Shown: positions 37,201-45,882, counted from the first letter of the stretch. The stretch is 64,000 nucleotides of DNA from Gammaproteobacteria bacterium (GCA_021773565.1 JAJFJZ010000025.1:186001-250000), one strand, 5' to 3'. Notes: generated by a model not told the origin, from the sequence alone. Program-made: numbers and translations.

Positions 37201-38235
37201 CAGCGCCGTGTAAAACTCAGGCAATTCCTGCAACATAATGCCTTCAAAAACCTGATACAGCTCATATCGCACATTACGCCGCAGATCCAGGTCTTCAATG
37301 GCATCATGAAATGCCCAGGTGAGTACCACCGGTCCTGCCGGCATAATATCCTGATGTCCCCATGGTTTTACCACCAGGCCCAGTTGCAAGCGAATATCAA
37401 CCAGGGCTTCCCTACTGCGTGACTCTGCTTTTGAAACCACTTCCGCCACGGCCAGCCACTCTTCAAACTCTTCTGTATCAACCAGGGCGAGCTTTGTATT
37501 GGATTTTCCATCCCCTCCACCAGACTGTTGGCGACGGCGTTTTTCCAGAACCGCCTTAACATCAGATACCTTTTTGATCTGCCCTATCACTTCATCGTGA
37601 AAACGCGCTCCGATAACATCGTTTTGCGCCTCCAGCTGATCCAATGCCTCAAAATACATCATCTGGCCAGCATTCGTGCCGGCATCCCTGGCCCTGATCA
37701 GCAATTCGCGCGCGCTGTTTTCAAAAAATTGCGTACAGATGGTACTAACAATTTCGCTCGTTCGTAACTCGAGTTCTGTGCGGACCTTTTTCGCATCCTC
37801 ATCCGGAATGCGCCTGTCTCGCAACAGTGATTCCGGAACTTCACCGGCTACAAAGTCCTCGTCGCTGTCCGGGTCGGATGCGACCACACCCGAAGCAACC
37901 GCAAAATCCATAAGTGCAGAAAATATTTCCGGTTCCAGGGGACTTTCAAAACGCACACCAACACTCATATTCTGACTGGTAAATCTCGCGATGATAGCGC
38001 CGAGCCTGAAGTGTTTTTCGCCAAATTCCGTGGGTACTGAAAAATGCAGGTCTACCTTGTCTCCGGGCCGGGATTCTGAACCCGTTGCCTGCAAGGATCT
38101 GCTGCCGCCCGCACCAACTAATAGCACCCCCATTTCGCAAAAATCACGGATCGTGCACAGCCATGAACGCCCTTTGCCAGGATGCAAAAGTGCGCTGATA
38201 GATATGGGGTGGCGGGTATGTTGACGCCGGTTCAC
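34267..38235 (-). CDS. PilZ-DUF1631-GGDEF-EAL cyclic-di-GMP protein
   Basis: This 1322-residue protein begins with a PilZ-like domain (about 1-110): RRQHTR supplies the RxxxR motif and DFCEMG (31-36) is a variant of DxSxxG with Cys for Ser. DUF1631 fills about 150-860. A GGDEF domain (about 895-1060) has DELTGLFNRREF and an intact GGDEF, but the inhibitory RxxD site reads DSVE. The EAL domain (about 1085-1322) has EIL in place of EAL and keeps INVSG, FEVTE, LDDFGTG, VKIDG, IAEYVE and QGYGIEKP, so the phosphodiesterase residues look intact. It probably makes, breaks or senses cyclic-di-GMP in the cytoplasm. No transmembrane helix is obvious. Confidence 0.85.
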   Translation of the reverse strand: MNRRQHTRHPISISALLHPGKGRSWLCTIRDFCEMGVLLVGAGGSRSLQATGSESRPGDKVDLHFSVPTEFGEKHFRLGAIIARFTSQNMSVGVRFESPLEPEIFSALMDFAVASGVVASDPDSDEDFVAGEVPESLLRDRRIPDEDAKKVRTELELRTSEIVSTICTQFFENSARELLIRARDAGTNAGQMMYFEALDQLEAQNDVIGARFHDEVIGQIKKVSDVKAVLEKRRRQQSGGGDGKSNTKLALVDTEEFEEWLAVAEVVSKAESRSREALVDIRLQLGLVVKPWGHQDIMPAGPVVLTWAFHDAIEDLDLRRNVRYELYQVFEGIMLQELPEFYTALLAYLTDTGIFPSLEEVHVAVARSKMGKGASARARPGMYEEMESSVREAAMAADGIQTNRTHNPFESGAGNAEVYKAARELLSLGRSARKRQGIEPGVDFAPADAQPEQRYHTSDILEAMTRVETELGDDAALSDTRLKPRLLQILENTHGGRKAIGEEQYDALDVMENLVDSMQADGFLTEGIRDWLKRMELTLNKVALSDPGFLASNVEQPHSAVQVLNTLARLGNAKDARDGIERNVGRKVDELLDRLVKEYDSNPEIFEEILHELNPLVVQQSKAYQGNVERTVKTSEGHQKLARARRSVVKELELRLAERNVPDLLLELLNPGWRNLMVHTFLRAGPESNEWADTLNILDQVMAQLTGTTKPGDADYTEPEVLLKRVVEGLNSISFEPAKRTPLIMAMSAALIGDASGNKQKCDTTFVPAENVTRVLGLADILADENPRPESEDEDVQQSWGQSLDRARRIHVGEWVATSDNRGRPLILSFAFVGDNYTQFVLVNRKGVKVLEFNLKELTDQLHDGRITLLEDFDMPLMERASQRMLQNMHDDLMFQSSHDELTGLFNRREFERNLEASITRAKSQNKQHVLIYLDLDQFKIVNNTSGHAAGDELLKQVGVALGELLKDSVECLARLGGDEFGILIENVLTQGARQHAQDILQAVRDIKFDWQGRQYAISASMGLVFLDQITDSVDAVMRHVDEACYMAKEAGRNRIQEYEIGDARMMQRHGVMEWVTALDKAVDENRLILNCQRIAPLHNQDPGAAHYEILLTMRDELGDVIAPNDFILAAETYNRMIVVDRWVIENTFKWMAENRSKVDRFSGFSINVSGHSVNDESFSEFIMEKFSKYQVPTVKITFEVTETAAISNLENAVDFMNRMKIIGCKFSLDDFGTGLSSYSYLRNLPVDYVKIDGVFVKDLENNPSDYAVVKSINEIGHYMGKKTIAEYVENDAILKLLTEIGIDYGQGYGIEKPLLLNDLNP

Positions 38236-38295
38236 TTCCCTTTTAACTCCGGCCTATTGAGACGCTGACAGCGGGGCTTGCTAGTACTATCTGAA

Positions 38296-38311
38296 GGGTA
38301 ACCGATTACCC
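38296..38311. repeat. Inverted repeat upstream of the c-di-GMP gene
   Basis: GGGTAA-CCGA-TTACCC is a perfect 6-bp inverted repeat in the 102-base gap between the diguanylate cyclase gene and the PilZ-DUF1631 gene. An A-run follows on the plus strand, which does not fit a terminator for the minus-strand cyclase gene. It could be an operator or an RNA hairpin near the start of the large gene's transcript. Confidence 0.35.
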
Positions 38312-38337
38312 AAAAAAGATCACGTCCCCCGCGTTAT

Positions 38338-39111
38338 TCAGGCGTGAAGCTTTCCGGTTGAACCGACCATGCGTACGGAAGGTGCTATTTCCGTGCAATT
38401 TCTATATTTTTTTGCCTGATACAGGGCTACATCTGCACGGTGTAGTAGTTCATCTACATCTTCCTCGTTACAATACTGGGCGATGCCCAGTGAAACAGTT
38501 ACCCGGTACGCCGGGTCCCCGGGCCTTACCACCATATTAAGCATCCCGTGCCGCAATCGTTCTGCAACCGGGTATGCGTCTCTGGCACTGGCACCGGCCA
38601 AAACCAGTACAAATTCTTCCCCCCCAATGCGTGCAACAAAATCCACATCCCGCACTGTCGCAGCGGCTAGTTCGGCGAATGCCTGCAATACCTGGTCACC
38701 CGCAACATGCCCGTACAAATCATTCGTTTGCTTAAAGTGATCCAGATCCGCATAACAAATGGAAAAGGTGGGGCCGCCACGATCCACAGCAGCTTTCTGG
38801 CGCTGCAGGTAATCTATAAGGTGACGACGATTGTTTACCCCTGTGAGGTCATCCCTGAGGGCAAGTTGCTGCAATCGTTTCAGCGTTACTTTAAGGTTTC
38901 GGTAACGTCGTGAAAAATCGGCTAGCAACGCCAGCGGAACCAGCATAAGGCCTACCGCCCAAATACCAAAAATTACCGGAATGAACAAACCGTCCGCCAG
39001 CAGCAAGCCCTGGTTCAATGCTAACCAGCATATCAGCGTATATAGAAGCAAACCCGTTGCAACAATCAGGGTGCTTCTCAAATTTACTAGATACGGTAAT
39101 ACCAGATTCAC
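38338..39111 (-). CDS. Membrane diguanylate cyclase
   Basis: The 257-residue protein has two N-terminal transmembrane helices (about 14-32 and 40-64) and a C-terminal GGDEF domain (about 80-245). The catalytic motif is GGEEF, preceded by an intact inhibitory site RDVD five residues upstream (RxxD). The signature DDLTGVNNRRHLIDYL is present. It is therefore likely an active, feedback-inhibited cyclase that makes cyclic-di-GMP from two GTP at the inner membrane. It lacks a recognised sensor domain. It lies between glpK and the large PilZ-GGDEF-EAL gene, all on one strand. Confidence 0.9.
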   Translation of the reverse strand: MNLVLPYLVNLRSTLIVATGLLLYTLICWLALNQGLLLADGLFIPVIFGIWAVGLMLVPLALLADFSRRYRNLKVTLKRLQQLALRDDLTGVNNRRHLIDYLQRQKAAVDRGGPTFSICYADLDHFKQTNDLYGHVAGDQVLQAFAELAAATVRDVDFVARIGGEEFVLVLAGASARDAYPVAERLRHGMLNMVVRPGDPAYRVTVSLGIAQYCNEEDVDELLHRADVALYQAKKYRNCTEIAPSVRMVGSTGKLHA

Positions 39112-39253
39112 GTTCCGGGCCTGCTAATTGGAATATGTTAAGTATAGGGTATTGCCGGTTAATGAATTTATGGGTTGCGCAGTGCTTTGTAATAGAAATG
39201 TATGCCCTAAAGTCTTACATCCCAGTCATTTGACCCAGCAAAAACCTTCGGAT

Positions 39254-40753
39254 TTATTGGAGTGTGCTCAACAACGCACGCATGGCCCGGGACCAGCCCA
39301 TGAGATGTTGTTCGCGCTCGCACTCTTCAATATCAGGACTAAAGCGCTTATCCAGCTGCCAGCTTTGAGCCGCTGCCTGCAGGTTCTTAAACAACCCTGC
39401 GCCAACACCCGCCAACATAGCAGCACCCAGGGCGGTAGTCTCAATACACTTGGGGCGTTCCACCTGAATGTTCAATATGTCTGCCAAAAACTGGCATAGC
39501 CAATCATTCACCACCATCCCGCCGTCTATTCGCAACCGGCTTACTGTCGCTCCATCGTCACCCATAGCCGATAAAAGTTCATTGGTTTGAAATACCACAC
39601 TCTGCAAGGTTGCGGTGATAATCTGATCTCTTGACGTGTCCAGACCCAGCCCGCTCAGCACCCCCCTGGCATCTGTCTGCCAGTGGGGCGCCCCCAGCCC
39701 GGTAAATGCCGGAATAAAATAGACACCGCCAGTATCTCCGTCACAGGAATCTGCTGCCAATTGCATTTCTGCTACGTTGCTTATCAGGCCAACCTGGTCC
39801 CTTAGCCAGCGAATTGCTACCCCGGCAACAAAAATACTGCCTTCAACTGCATAGGTGGGCACGCCATTTATACGGTAGGCAACAGTAGATAACAGTCTCT
39901 GGCTGGATCGAACCAGTTCTTCCCCGGTATTGGTTATGACAAAACAACCGGTACCATAGGTGCTTTTTGTCATCCCGGAATTGATGCAGGCCTGTCCTAT
40001 CAACGCTGCCTGTTGATCTCCCGCGACTCCCGTGATGGGTATATCACTTCCAAACCACTCGGCATCACATGTTCCAAAGTCTGCCGCGCTATCACACACT
40101 TGCGGCAATAATTGTTGTGGAATATCAAACAGCGCTAGTAATTCATCGCTCCAGCACTGGTTGCGAATATCAAAAAGCTGCGTACGCGAAGCGTTGCTGG
40201 CATCTGTTTTATGTGATGCTGTTTTGCTAAAACGCCATATGAGATAGGTATCGAGCGTACCAAATTTTAGCTCGCCCCTCGCAGCCCGTTGCAAGATGTC
40301 ATCGCTTCTTTCGGGGTTATTATGCAGTAGCCATGCAAGCTTTGTACTGGAAAAATACGGATCAACTAACAAGCCGGTAATGTCGCTAATCATGGCTTCC
40401 TTTCCGGCCTTGCGCAAGGTTTCACAGTAAGCCGCTGTGCGCCGGTCTTGCCAGACGATGGCCGGGTATTCTGCAGTCCCGGTTGTCGCATCCCATAACA
40501 CGGTGGTTTCTCTTTGATTGGTAATTCCCATTGCCAGGATATCGCTTGCATTGAGTCCTGCATCCGCCAGGGCAGCACGACCTGCTGCAAGGGTAGTCAT
40601 CCAGATTTCATCCGGATCCTGTTCCACCCACCCATTGTCGGGGAATTTCGAGACAAATTCTTTTTGCCCCGATGCGATCACACGCGCATCCCCGTCAAAA
40701 ATAATCACCCTGGAGCTGGATGTACCCAGATCCACCGCCATTAAGTATGCCAC
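39254..40753 (-). CDS. glpK: Glycerol kinase
   Basis: GlpK phosphorylates glycerol with ATP. FGGY-family features are LMAVDLGTSSSRVIIFDGD (ATP site), GITNQRETTVLWDATTG, GVAGDQQAALIGQ, STYGTGCFVITNTGEE and PAFTGLGAPHWQTDARG. The chosen start is the GTG at 40753, five bases after GGAGGAG, giving 499 residues as in E. coli. The frame is open 23 codons further upstream, and a later ATG (40741) is possible but 17 bases from the ribosome site. No glpF, glpR or glpD is nearby. Confidence 0.93.
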   Translation of the reverse strand: MAYLMAVDLGTSSSRVIIFDGDARVIASGQKEFVSKFPDNGWVEQDPDEIWMTTLAAGRAALADAGLNASDILAMGITNQRETTVLWDATTGTAEYPAIVWQDRRTAAYCETLRKAGKEAMISDITGLLVDPYFSSTKLAWLLHNNPERSDDILQRAARGELKFGTLDTYLIWRFSKTASHKTDASNASRTQLFDIRNQCWSDELLALFDIPQQLLPQVCDSAADFGTCDAEWFGSDIPITGVAGDQQAALIGQACINSGMTKSTYGTGCFVITNTGEELVRSSQRLLSTVAYRINGVPTYAVEGSIFVAGVAIRWLRDQVGLISNVAEMQLAADSCDGDTGGVYFIPAFTGLGAPHWQTDARGVLSGLGLDTSRDQIITATLQSVVFQTNELLSAMGDDGATVSRLRIDGGMVVNDWLCQFLADILNIQVERPKCIETTALGAAMLAGVGAGLFKNLQAAAQSWQLDKRFSPDIEECEREQHLMGWSRAMRALLSTLQ

Positions 40754-40971
40754 CACAACTCCTCCACTATGGATGGGTATCCTATCAGTATATAGCGAGT
40801 GGTCCGCACTTGTGTCTTGCAAGCAGATTAAAAAAAACTAGCTCAATTCAGGCCTTGGCAGGCAAATTTTTTCCCGAAATAACGAAAAAAAAGCGAGCAT
40901 AAACTTATCGCCGAAAAGAGACTTGCAATAAGCCGTGCATCGCATTATCTTGTAGTCCTGAGGAAGGTAAC

Positions 40972-40985
40972 CCCCATATATAGGG
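40972..40985. promoter_or_regulatory. AT-centred inverted repeat, possible NrdR box or operator
   Basis: CCCCATATATAGGG is nearly palindromic (one mismatched pair). NrdR boxes upstream of ribonucleotide reductase genes are AT-centred palindromes of about 16 bases, normally in pairs about 30 bases apart. A paired site is not seen nearby, so this is only a candidate. Confidence 0.3.
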
Positions 40986-41323
40986 TTTTTTGGTAAAACT
41001 ACCCTAGCGTTTTCCTGATGAGAAATTGTGGAAAATAGGGGAAAATAGTGGGCTAACCCTCCCAAACCCAGTCTGCACTGCAAGGATAGCTGCCTAATTG
41101 GTGACTTGAGTAGTACCGGGAATATTCGCAGAAGCAACAGCTGAAGCAATGGTGAAGGTACAAGCACCAGACTGGAGAAATTCGGACGTCGTAATACAGG
41201 CAGCGGGCAATTTCGGATAGCAAGTACGGGAAGCAGACACGGCTGAAAAATACAGCCAAAAATACGGCCAGATAGACTTGGTCCACAACGGTGTTTCATT
41301 CCCCATCGCTCATGCGATATTAA

Positions 41324-41340
41324 TCTGTCTATATAACAGA
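41324..41340. promoter_or_regulatory. Inverted repeat TCTGT-N7-ACAGA upstream of nrdA
   Basis: TCTGT (41324-41328) and ACAGA (41336-41340) flank CTATATA. Outer arms ATGCG (41312) and CGCAT (41341) extend the symmetry. It may be an operator, or a promoter -10 region (TATATA) lying inside a repeat. Confidence 0.35.
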
Positions 41341-41354
41341 CGCATAACCGGTAA

Positions 41355-41378
41355 CCAGTCCAGCGTTCTGGGCACTGG
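41355..41378 (+). other. Stable hairpin in the nrdA leader
   Basis: CCAGT-CCAG pairs with CTGG-(GC bulge)-ACTGG around a CGTT loop, a nine-bp stem with one two-base bulge. No T-run follows, so it is not an intrinsic terminator. It lies about 130 bases before the nrdA start and would be in the leader RNA if transcription begins upstream. Confidence 0.45.
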
Positions 41379-41506
41379 CCCAGGTGATTGGGGAGCAGTA
41401 TTTATGGTGGATTATATCCATAGCCCTGCAAGAGCACAGGCAGAACAGCCAACCAGAAAACATCATTCGAGATGGTGCAACCATCCACCCGGGAGCAATA
41501 CAACAA

Positions 41507-44443
41507 ATGCAATCTAAAGAACAGCCAGGCGCTGATGATTCCGCGACTCCGGCACAAAGTGGTGGAGGCCTGTCAGCAGCCTTAACCGCCACCGCACCAG
41601 GCCAACTCAAAGTTATTAAAAGAGACGGTACCGTTGTGGCCTATGACGACACAAAAATAAGTGTCGCTCTCATGAAAGCCTTCCTCGCCATAGAGGGAAA
41701 CACAGCGGCGGAATCTTCTCGCATCAGGGCGCTTGTGGGTGAACTAACCGCACAAATCTCTGCAACCTACGAGCGGCGAATGCCATCCGGTGGGACATTG
41801 CATATAGAGGAACTACAAGACCAGGTAGAGCTTGAACTGATGCGCTCCGGTGAGCAAAAAATAGCGCGAGCCTACGTATTGTACCGGGAGGAGCGGGCAC
41901 GCATCAGACGTGAACAGGAGAACGTAGTTAACATCGCTCTCACCACTACTCTAAAAGTAAGCCAAACCGACGGTTCGCTGGTACCACTGGACACGGAACG
42001 AATGCTCACTCTGGTAACAGAGGCATGCGCCGACCTGAGCGATGTTGACAGCGCTCGCATCATTGATGAAGCCATGCCGAATATGTATGACGGCATAAGT
42101 ATTGACGATGTCTATACCTGTCTGGTTATCACAGCGCGCACACTCGTTGAGGAAGAACCCAATTACACCTATGTAACAGCGCGTTTGCTAATGGACGGTA
42201 TTCGCACCAAAGCCCTGGGATTTCTGAAAGTCTCAGCCCTGGATGATGACAACTATTCCGCAACCCAGGGACAAATGCAGCTGGTGTATCCAAAAGCATT
42301 ACTGGCGTTTATAAACCAGGGCACGGAGTTGGAATTACTCTCTCCTGAGCTGCTGAAATTTGATTTGTCTCGTCTGGGTGCCGCGCTCAAGCCAGAGCGG
42401 GATTTACAATTTAACTATCTGGGCCTGCAGACGCTCTACGACCGGTATTTTATTCACAGCAACGAAATCCGCATCGAACTGCCTCAGGTTTTCTTTATGC
42501 GAGTAGCAATGGGCCTTGCTATCGAAGAAGTCAATAAAAATGCCCGGGCAATAGAATTTTATAATTTGTTGTCCAGCTTCGATTACATGAGTTCTACCCC
42601 AACTCTGTTTAATGCTGGCACCCTGCGTTCCCAATTATCGTCCTGTTTTCTCACTACCGTATCCGATGACCTGGAAGGGATTTACGGCGCAATCAAAGAC
42701 AATGCCATGTTATCCAAATGGGCTGGTGGTCTGGGAAATGACTGGACGGGGGTTCGGGCACTGGGAGCCAGAATCAAGGGCACCAATGGCAAGTCCCAGG
42801 GCGTAGTACCTTTTCTGAAAGTCGTAAATGATACTGCCGTGGCTGTTAACCAGGGAGGCAAACGCAAAGGAGCTGTTTGTGCGTACCTGGAAACCTGGCA
42901 CCTGGATATCGAAGAATTTCTAGAGCTGCGTAAAAACACCGGGGATGACCGCAGACGCACGCACGATATGAACACCGCAAACTGGATTCCGGATCTATTT
43001 ATGAAGCGTGTGTTTGAAGAAGGCGACTGGACGTTATTTTCTCCCAACGATACCCCTGATTTGCATGAAATTTATGGCCAGGCCTTCGAAGCGCGCTACA
43101 CACAATACGAAAAAATGGCCGACAACGGAGAGATAAAACTATTCAAACGGGTTAAGGCGACTGACATCTGGCGAAAAATTCTTTCCATGTTGTTTGAAAC
43201 CGGGCACCCATGGATTACCTTTAAGGATGCCTGCAACGTCCGGTCCCCCCAGCAACACGTCGGGGTTATACATTCCTCCAATTTGTGCACAGAAATAACC
43301 CTGAACACCTCTGAAACAGAGATAGCCGTGTGCAATCTCGGTTCAGTAAATCTGCCTCAACACACTACTGAGAATGGTCTGGATCTGGAAAAGCTGCAGA
43401 ACACAATTCGCACCGCAATCAGAATGTTAGATAATGTGATTGATATAAATTACTACTCAGTGCCCCAGGCACGCACTTCAAATATGCGACACCGACCGAT
43501 TGGTCTCGGCATAATGGGTTTTCAGGATTCCCTGTATAAACAAGGCATAGCCTATGCTTCTGAAGAAGCCCTGAAATTTGCTGACGAATCTATGGAGGCG
43601 GTAAGTTATTATGCTATTTCAGCGTCCAGCGATCTTGCAGTAGAGCGTGGTAGCTACCAGACATTTGAAGGCTCTTTGTGGAGTCGTGGTATTATGCCGC
43701 TGGACTCCCTTAAGGAACTCGGTAGGGAGCGTGGCGAAAATTATCTGAACGCAAACTACGATTCAACTCTGGCGTGGGGCGAACTTCGCAACAAAGTTAA
43801 GAGTAACGGTATGCGAAATTCAAACGTCATGGCCATCGCACCAACAGCCACTATTGCAAACATAACCGGTGTATCCCAGTCCATCGAGCCCACTTACCAG
43901 AACCTGTATGTGAAATCCAACCTCTCAGGTGAGTTCACAGTGGTGAATGCACACATGGTAAAAGACCTGAAAGCCCATGGAATATGGGACAAGGTCATGG
44001 TTAACGACCTCAAGTATTACGATGGTAGCCTGGCTTCAATAGATCGGGTGCCATTGGAGTTAAAGCAACGTTATTCAACCGCGTTTGAAGTGGAACCCCG
44101 ATGGCTGGTCTCAGCAGCGGCGCGGCGCCAGAAATGGATTGATCAGGGCCAGTCCCTGAATCTGTATATCGCGGAAGCCTCGGGTAAGAAGCTGGACATC
44201 ACCTACAAAATGGCCTGGCTATCAGGATTGAAAACTACTTATTATTTGCGTGCACTCAGTGCCACGGCTACAGAGAAATCTACTGTGGATCGAGGTACTC
44301 TTAATGCGGTTTCTTCTCAACAGGAGCCCTCCAGCAACACTAATGTTTCGACTGAACTCGATCTGGAACTGGATATGGGGTCGGCCGCAGCTGTTCCTTT
44401 GGCCTGCTCCATCGACAATCCGGATTGTGAAGCATGCCAGTAG
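41507..44443 (+). CDS. nrdA: Ribonucleoside-diphosphate reductase, alpha subunit (class Ia)
   Basis: NrdA reduces ribonucleoside diphosphates to deoxy forms. From ATG 41507 it has 978 residues; the frame is open 41 codons upstream but that part is not protein-like. The N terminus carries one clear ATP-cone (GQLKVIKRDGTVVAYDDTKI) and a second, diverged one (LKVSQTDGSLVPLDTERM), as in Pseudomonas NrdA. The catalytic domain has STPTLFNAGTLRSQLSSCFL, HDMNTANWIPDLFM, NLCTEITLNTSE, MRHRPIGLGIMGFQD and MAIAPTATIANITG. The C-terminal redox pair is CEAC (NPDCEACQ). nrdB follows after 53 bases. Confidence 0.95.
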   Translation: MQSKEQPGADDSATPAQSGGGLSAALTATAPGQLKVIKRDGTVVAYDDTKISVALMKAFLAIEGNTAAESSRIRALVGELTAQISATYERRMPSGGTLHIEELQDQVELELMRSGEQKIARAYVLYREERARIRREQENVVNIALTTTLKVSQTDGSLVPLDTERMLTLVTEACADLSDVDSARIIDEAMPNMYDGISIDDVYTCLVITARTLVEEEPNYTYVTARLLMDGIRTKALGFLKVSALDDDNYSATQGQMQLVYPKALLAFINQGTELELLSPELLKFDLSRLGAALKPERDLQFNYLGLQTLYDRYFIHSNEIRIELPQVFFMRVAMGLAIEEVNKNARAIEFYNLLSSFDYMSSTPTLFNAGTLRSQLSSCFLTTVSDDLEGIYGAIKDNAMLSKWAGGLGNDWTGVRALGARIKGTNGKSQGVVPFLKVVNDTAVAVNQGGKRKGAVCAYLETWHLDIEEFLELRKNTGDDRRRTHDMNTANWIPDLFMKRVFEEGDWTLFSPNDTPDLHEIYGQAFEARYTQYEKMADNGEIKLFKRVKATDIWRKILSMLFETGHPWITFKDACNVRSPQQHVGVIHSSNLCTEITLNTSETEIAVCNLGSVNLPQHTTENGLDLEKLQNTIRTAIRMLDNVIDINYYSVPQARTSNMRHRPIGLGIMGFQDSLYKQGIAYASEEALKFADESMEAVSYYAISASSDLAVERGSYQTFEGSLWSRGIMPLDSLKELGRERGENYLNANYDSTLAWGELRNKVKSNGMRNSNVMAIAPTATIANITGVSQSIEPTYQNLYVKSNLSGEFTVVNAHMVKDLKAHGIWDKVMVNDLKYYDGSLASIDRVPLELKQRYSTAFEVEPRWLVSAAARRQKWIDQGQSLNLYIAEASGKKLDITYKMAWLSGLKTTYYLRALSATATEKSTVDRGTLNAVSSQQEPSSNTNVSTELDLELDMGSAAAVPLACSIDNPDCEACQ

Positions 44444-44496
44444 ACCACGCTCTAGCGATTTACCTCAGATCTCTGTAATAGAGAAGGAATTTTATT

Positions 44497-45882
44497 ATGT
44501 TAAGTTGGGACGACTACAACGAACCTGAAACTGCCGCGGATGCTACAAGCCGTGTAAAACCGCAGGCTGAAAACAAGCCGGTAGATATAACCGTTCCGGT
44601 GACACCTACCACCCTGCAAGCGCCCGCGGCGGCAGTTATAGATCAGCCCGCGGCGGAAGTTCAAGCGCCCGCTGCGGCTCTTGTAAAAGCGCCAGCGGCG
44701 GCTTTTATGGATAAGCCAGCGGCGGCTTTTATGGATAAGTCAGCGGCGGCAGTTATAGATAAGCCAGCGGCTGATCTTATAGACGAATCTGCGCCCCTTA
44801 CCCCGGTGCTGACGGCGCCAAAGGTTGAAAGTCTGCAAACCATACCCGCCGAACTGGAAGGCGGCAAGCGCGTTACAGTCGACCAAAAACGGATGATAAA
44901 TTGCCGGACAGACTTAAATCAGCTCGTCCCTTTTAAGTATGATTGGGCCTGGCAAAAATATCTTGATGGTTGCGCCAACCACTGGATGCCTCAGGAAGTA
45001 AATATGACCGCCGATATAGCGCTCTGGCGGTCCCCAACCGGCCTTTCGGACGATGAACGCGTAATCGTAAAACGTAACCTGGGTTTTTTCTCAACGGCAG
45101 ATTCTTTGGTCGCCAACAACCTGGTGTTGGCAGTTTACAGGCTAATAACCAATCCCGAATGCCGCCAATATTTATTGCGGCAGGCTTTTGAGGAAGCGAT
45201 ACACACGCATGCCTACCAGTACTGTATTGAATCACTGGCCATGGATGAGGGAGAGATCTTTAACATGTACCACGAGATTCCCTCGGTAGCTCGCAAGGCT
45301 TCATGGGCATTAAAGTATACACAGGAAATTAGTGACCCAACCTTTACTACGGGCACAATAGAAACCGACAAAATGCTACTTAAAAACCTGATCGCGTACT
45401 GCTGCGTACTGGAAGGCATTTTCTTCTACTGCGGGTTCACCCAGATATTGTCTATGGGACGTCGCAACAAAATGACTGGTACGGCCGAACAGTTTCAGTA
45501 CATCCTCCGTGATGAATCCATGCACGTAAACTTCGGTATTGATGTAATCAATCAAATCAAACTCGAGAATCCTGAACTGTGGGATGACGAAATGCAGCAA
45601 GAGGCAATCGAGATGATTCTGGAGGGTACGCAACTGGAAATTGAATATGCTCAGGACACGATGCCGCGGGGAATTTTGGGCATGAACGCCAACATGATGG
45701 CTGATTACCTGAAGTTTATTGCCAATCGCAGGCTTAACCAGATTGGTTTACCTGAACAGTTTGCAGCGGTTAAGAATCCTTTTCCCTGGATGTCTGAACT
45801 TATGGACCTAAAAAAGGAAAAAAACTTTTTTGAAACACGGGTAACCGACTACCAAACCGGCGGTGCACTTAACTGGGACTAA
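44497..45882 (+). CDS. nrdB: Ribonucleoside-diphosphate reductase, beta subunit
   Basis: NrdB holds the diiron-tyrosyl radical cofactor. The 461-residue protein has the metal-ligand and radical regions [15 protein letters not shown] and [17 protein letters not shown], and ends in a normal R2 tail ([16 protein letters not shown]). After a normal first 40 residues ([10 protein letters not shown]) it carries an Ala-rich tandem repeat of about 57 residues that makes it longer than the roughly 375-415-residue relatives. A good ribosome site (AAGGA) precedes the ATG by eight bases. The 3' end overlaps the convergent hydrolase gene by 14 bases. Confidence 0.95.
   Translation: MLSWDDYNEPETAADATSRVKPQAENKPVDITVPVTPTTLQAPAAAVIDQPAAEVQAPAAALVKAPAAAFMDKPAAAFMDKSAAAVIDKPAADLIDESAPLTPVLTAPKVESLQTIPAELEGGKRVTVDQKRMINCRTDLNQLVPFKYDWAWQKYLDGCANHWMPQEVNMTADIALWRSPTGLSDDERVIVKRNLGFFSTADSLVANNLVLAVYRLITNPECRQYLLRQAFEEAIHTHAYQYCIESLAMDEGEIFNMYHEIPSVARKASWALKYTQEISDPTFTTGTIETDKMLLKNLIAYCCVLEGIFFYCGFTQILSMGRRNKMTGTAEQFQYILRDESMHVNFGIDVINQIKLENPELWDDEMQQEAIEMILEGTQLEIEYAQDTMPRGILGMNANMMADYLKFIANRRLNQIGLPEQFAAVKNPFPWMSELMDLKKEKNFFETRVTDYQTGGALNWD
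44623..44793 (+). repeat. 24-bp in-frame tandem repeat in nrdB
   Basis: Seven imperfect 24-bp units (one shortened to 21 bp) encode octapeptides of the form (P/S)AAA-hydrophobic-hydrophobic-D-K, for example PAAAFMDK twice in a row and PAAAVIDQ. Two central units are identical at DNA level over 24 bases, suggesting recent slippage or duplication. They lie in the N-terminal part of NrdB, before the conserved fold. Confidence 0.9.

Larger units (their letters stand above)
40754..41506. other. Long intergenic and leader region upstream of nrdA
   Basis: About 750 bases separate divergent glpK and nrdA, exceptionally long in this compact window. I see no convincing gene: the longest frame (40838-41299, minus) is low-complexity and has no recognisable domain. 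The region holds several short inverted repeats (listed separately), a TGTGGAAAAT sequence at 41028 that differs from a DnaA box by one base in its core, a repeated GGAAAATAG in the same place, and a repeated GCC-AAAAATAC element near 41245-41268. Promoters are not clear by eye. Confidence 0.6.

Noticed and set aside
40838-41299. 153-residue minus-strand reading frame in the nrdA leader region
   Set aside because: It is rich in Leu, Ser, Pro and Cys without recognisable domain, has no good ribosome site and covers several inverted repeats; it looks like a chance open frame.
40972-41340. Pair of NrdR boxes
   Set aside because: Two AT-centred inverted repeats exist but are about 350 bases apart and differ in sequence, whereas NrdR boxes are usually close tandem sites; kept only as separate weak candidates.
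44623-44793. Regular 24-bp repeats considered as a CRISPR-like array
   Set aside because: Units are directly adjacent without spacers, are in frame and encode octapeptides inside NrdB.
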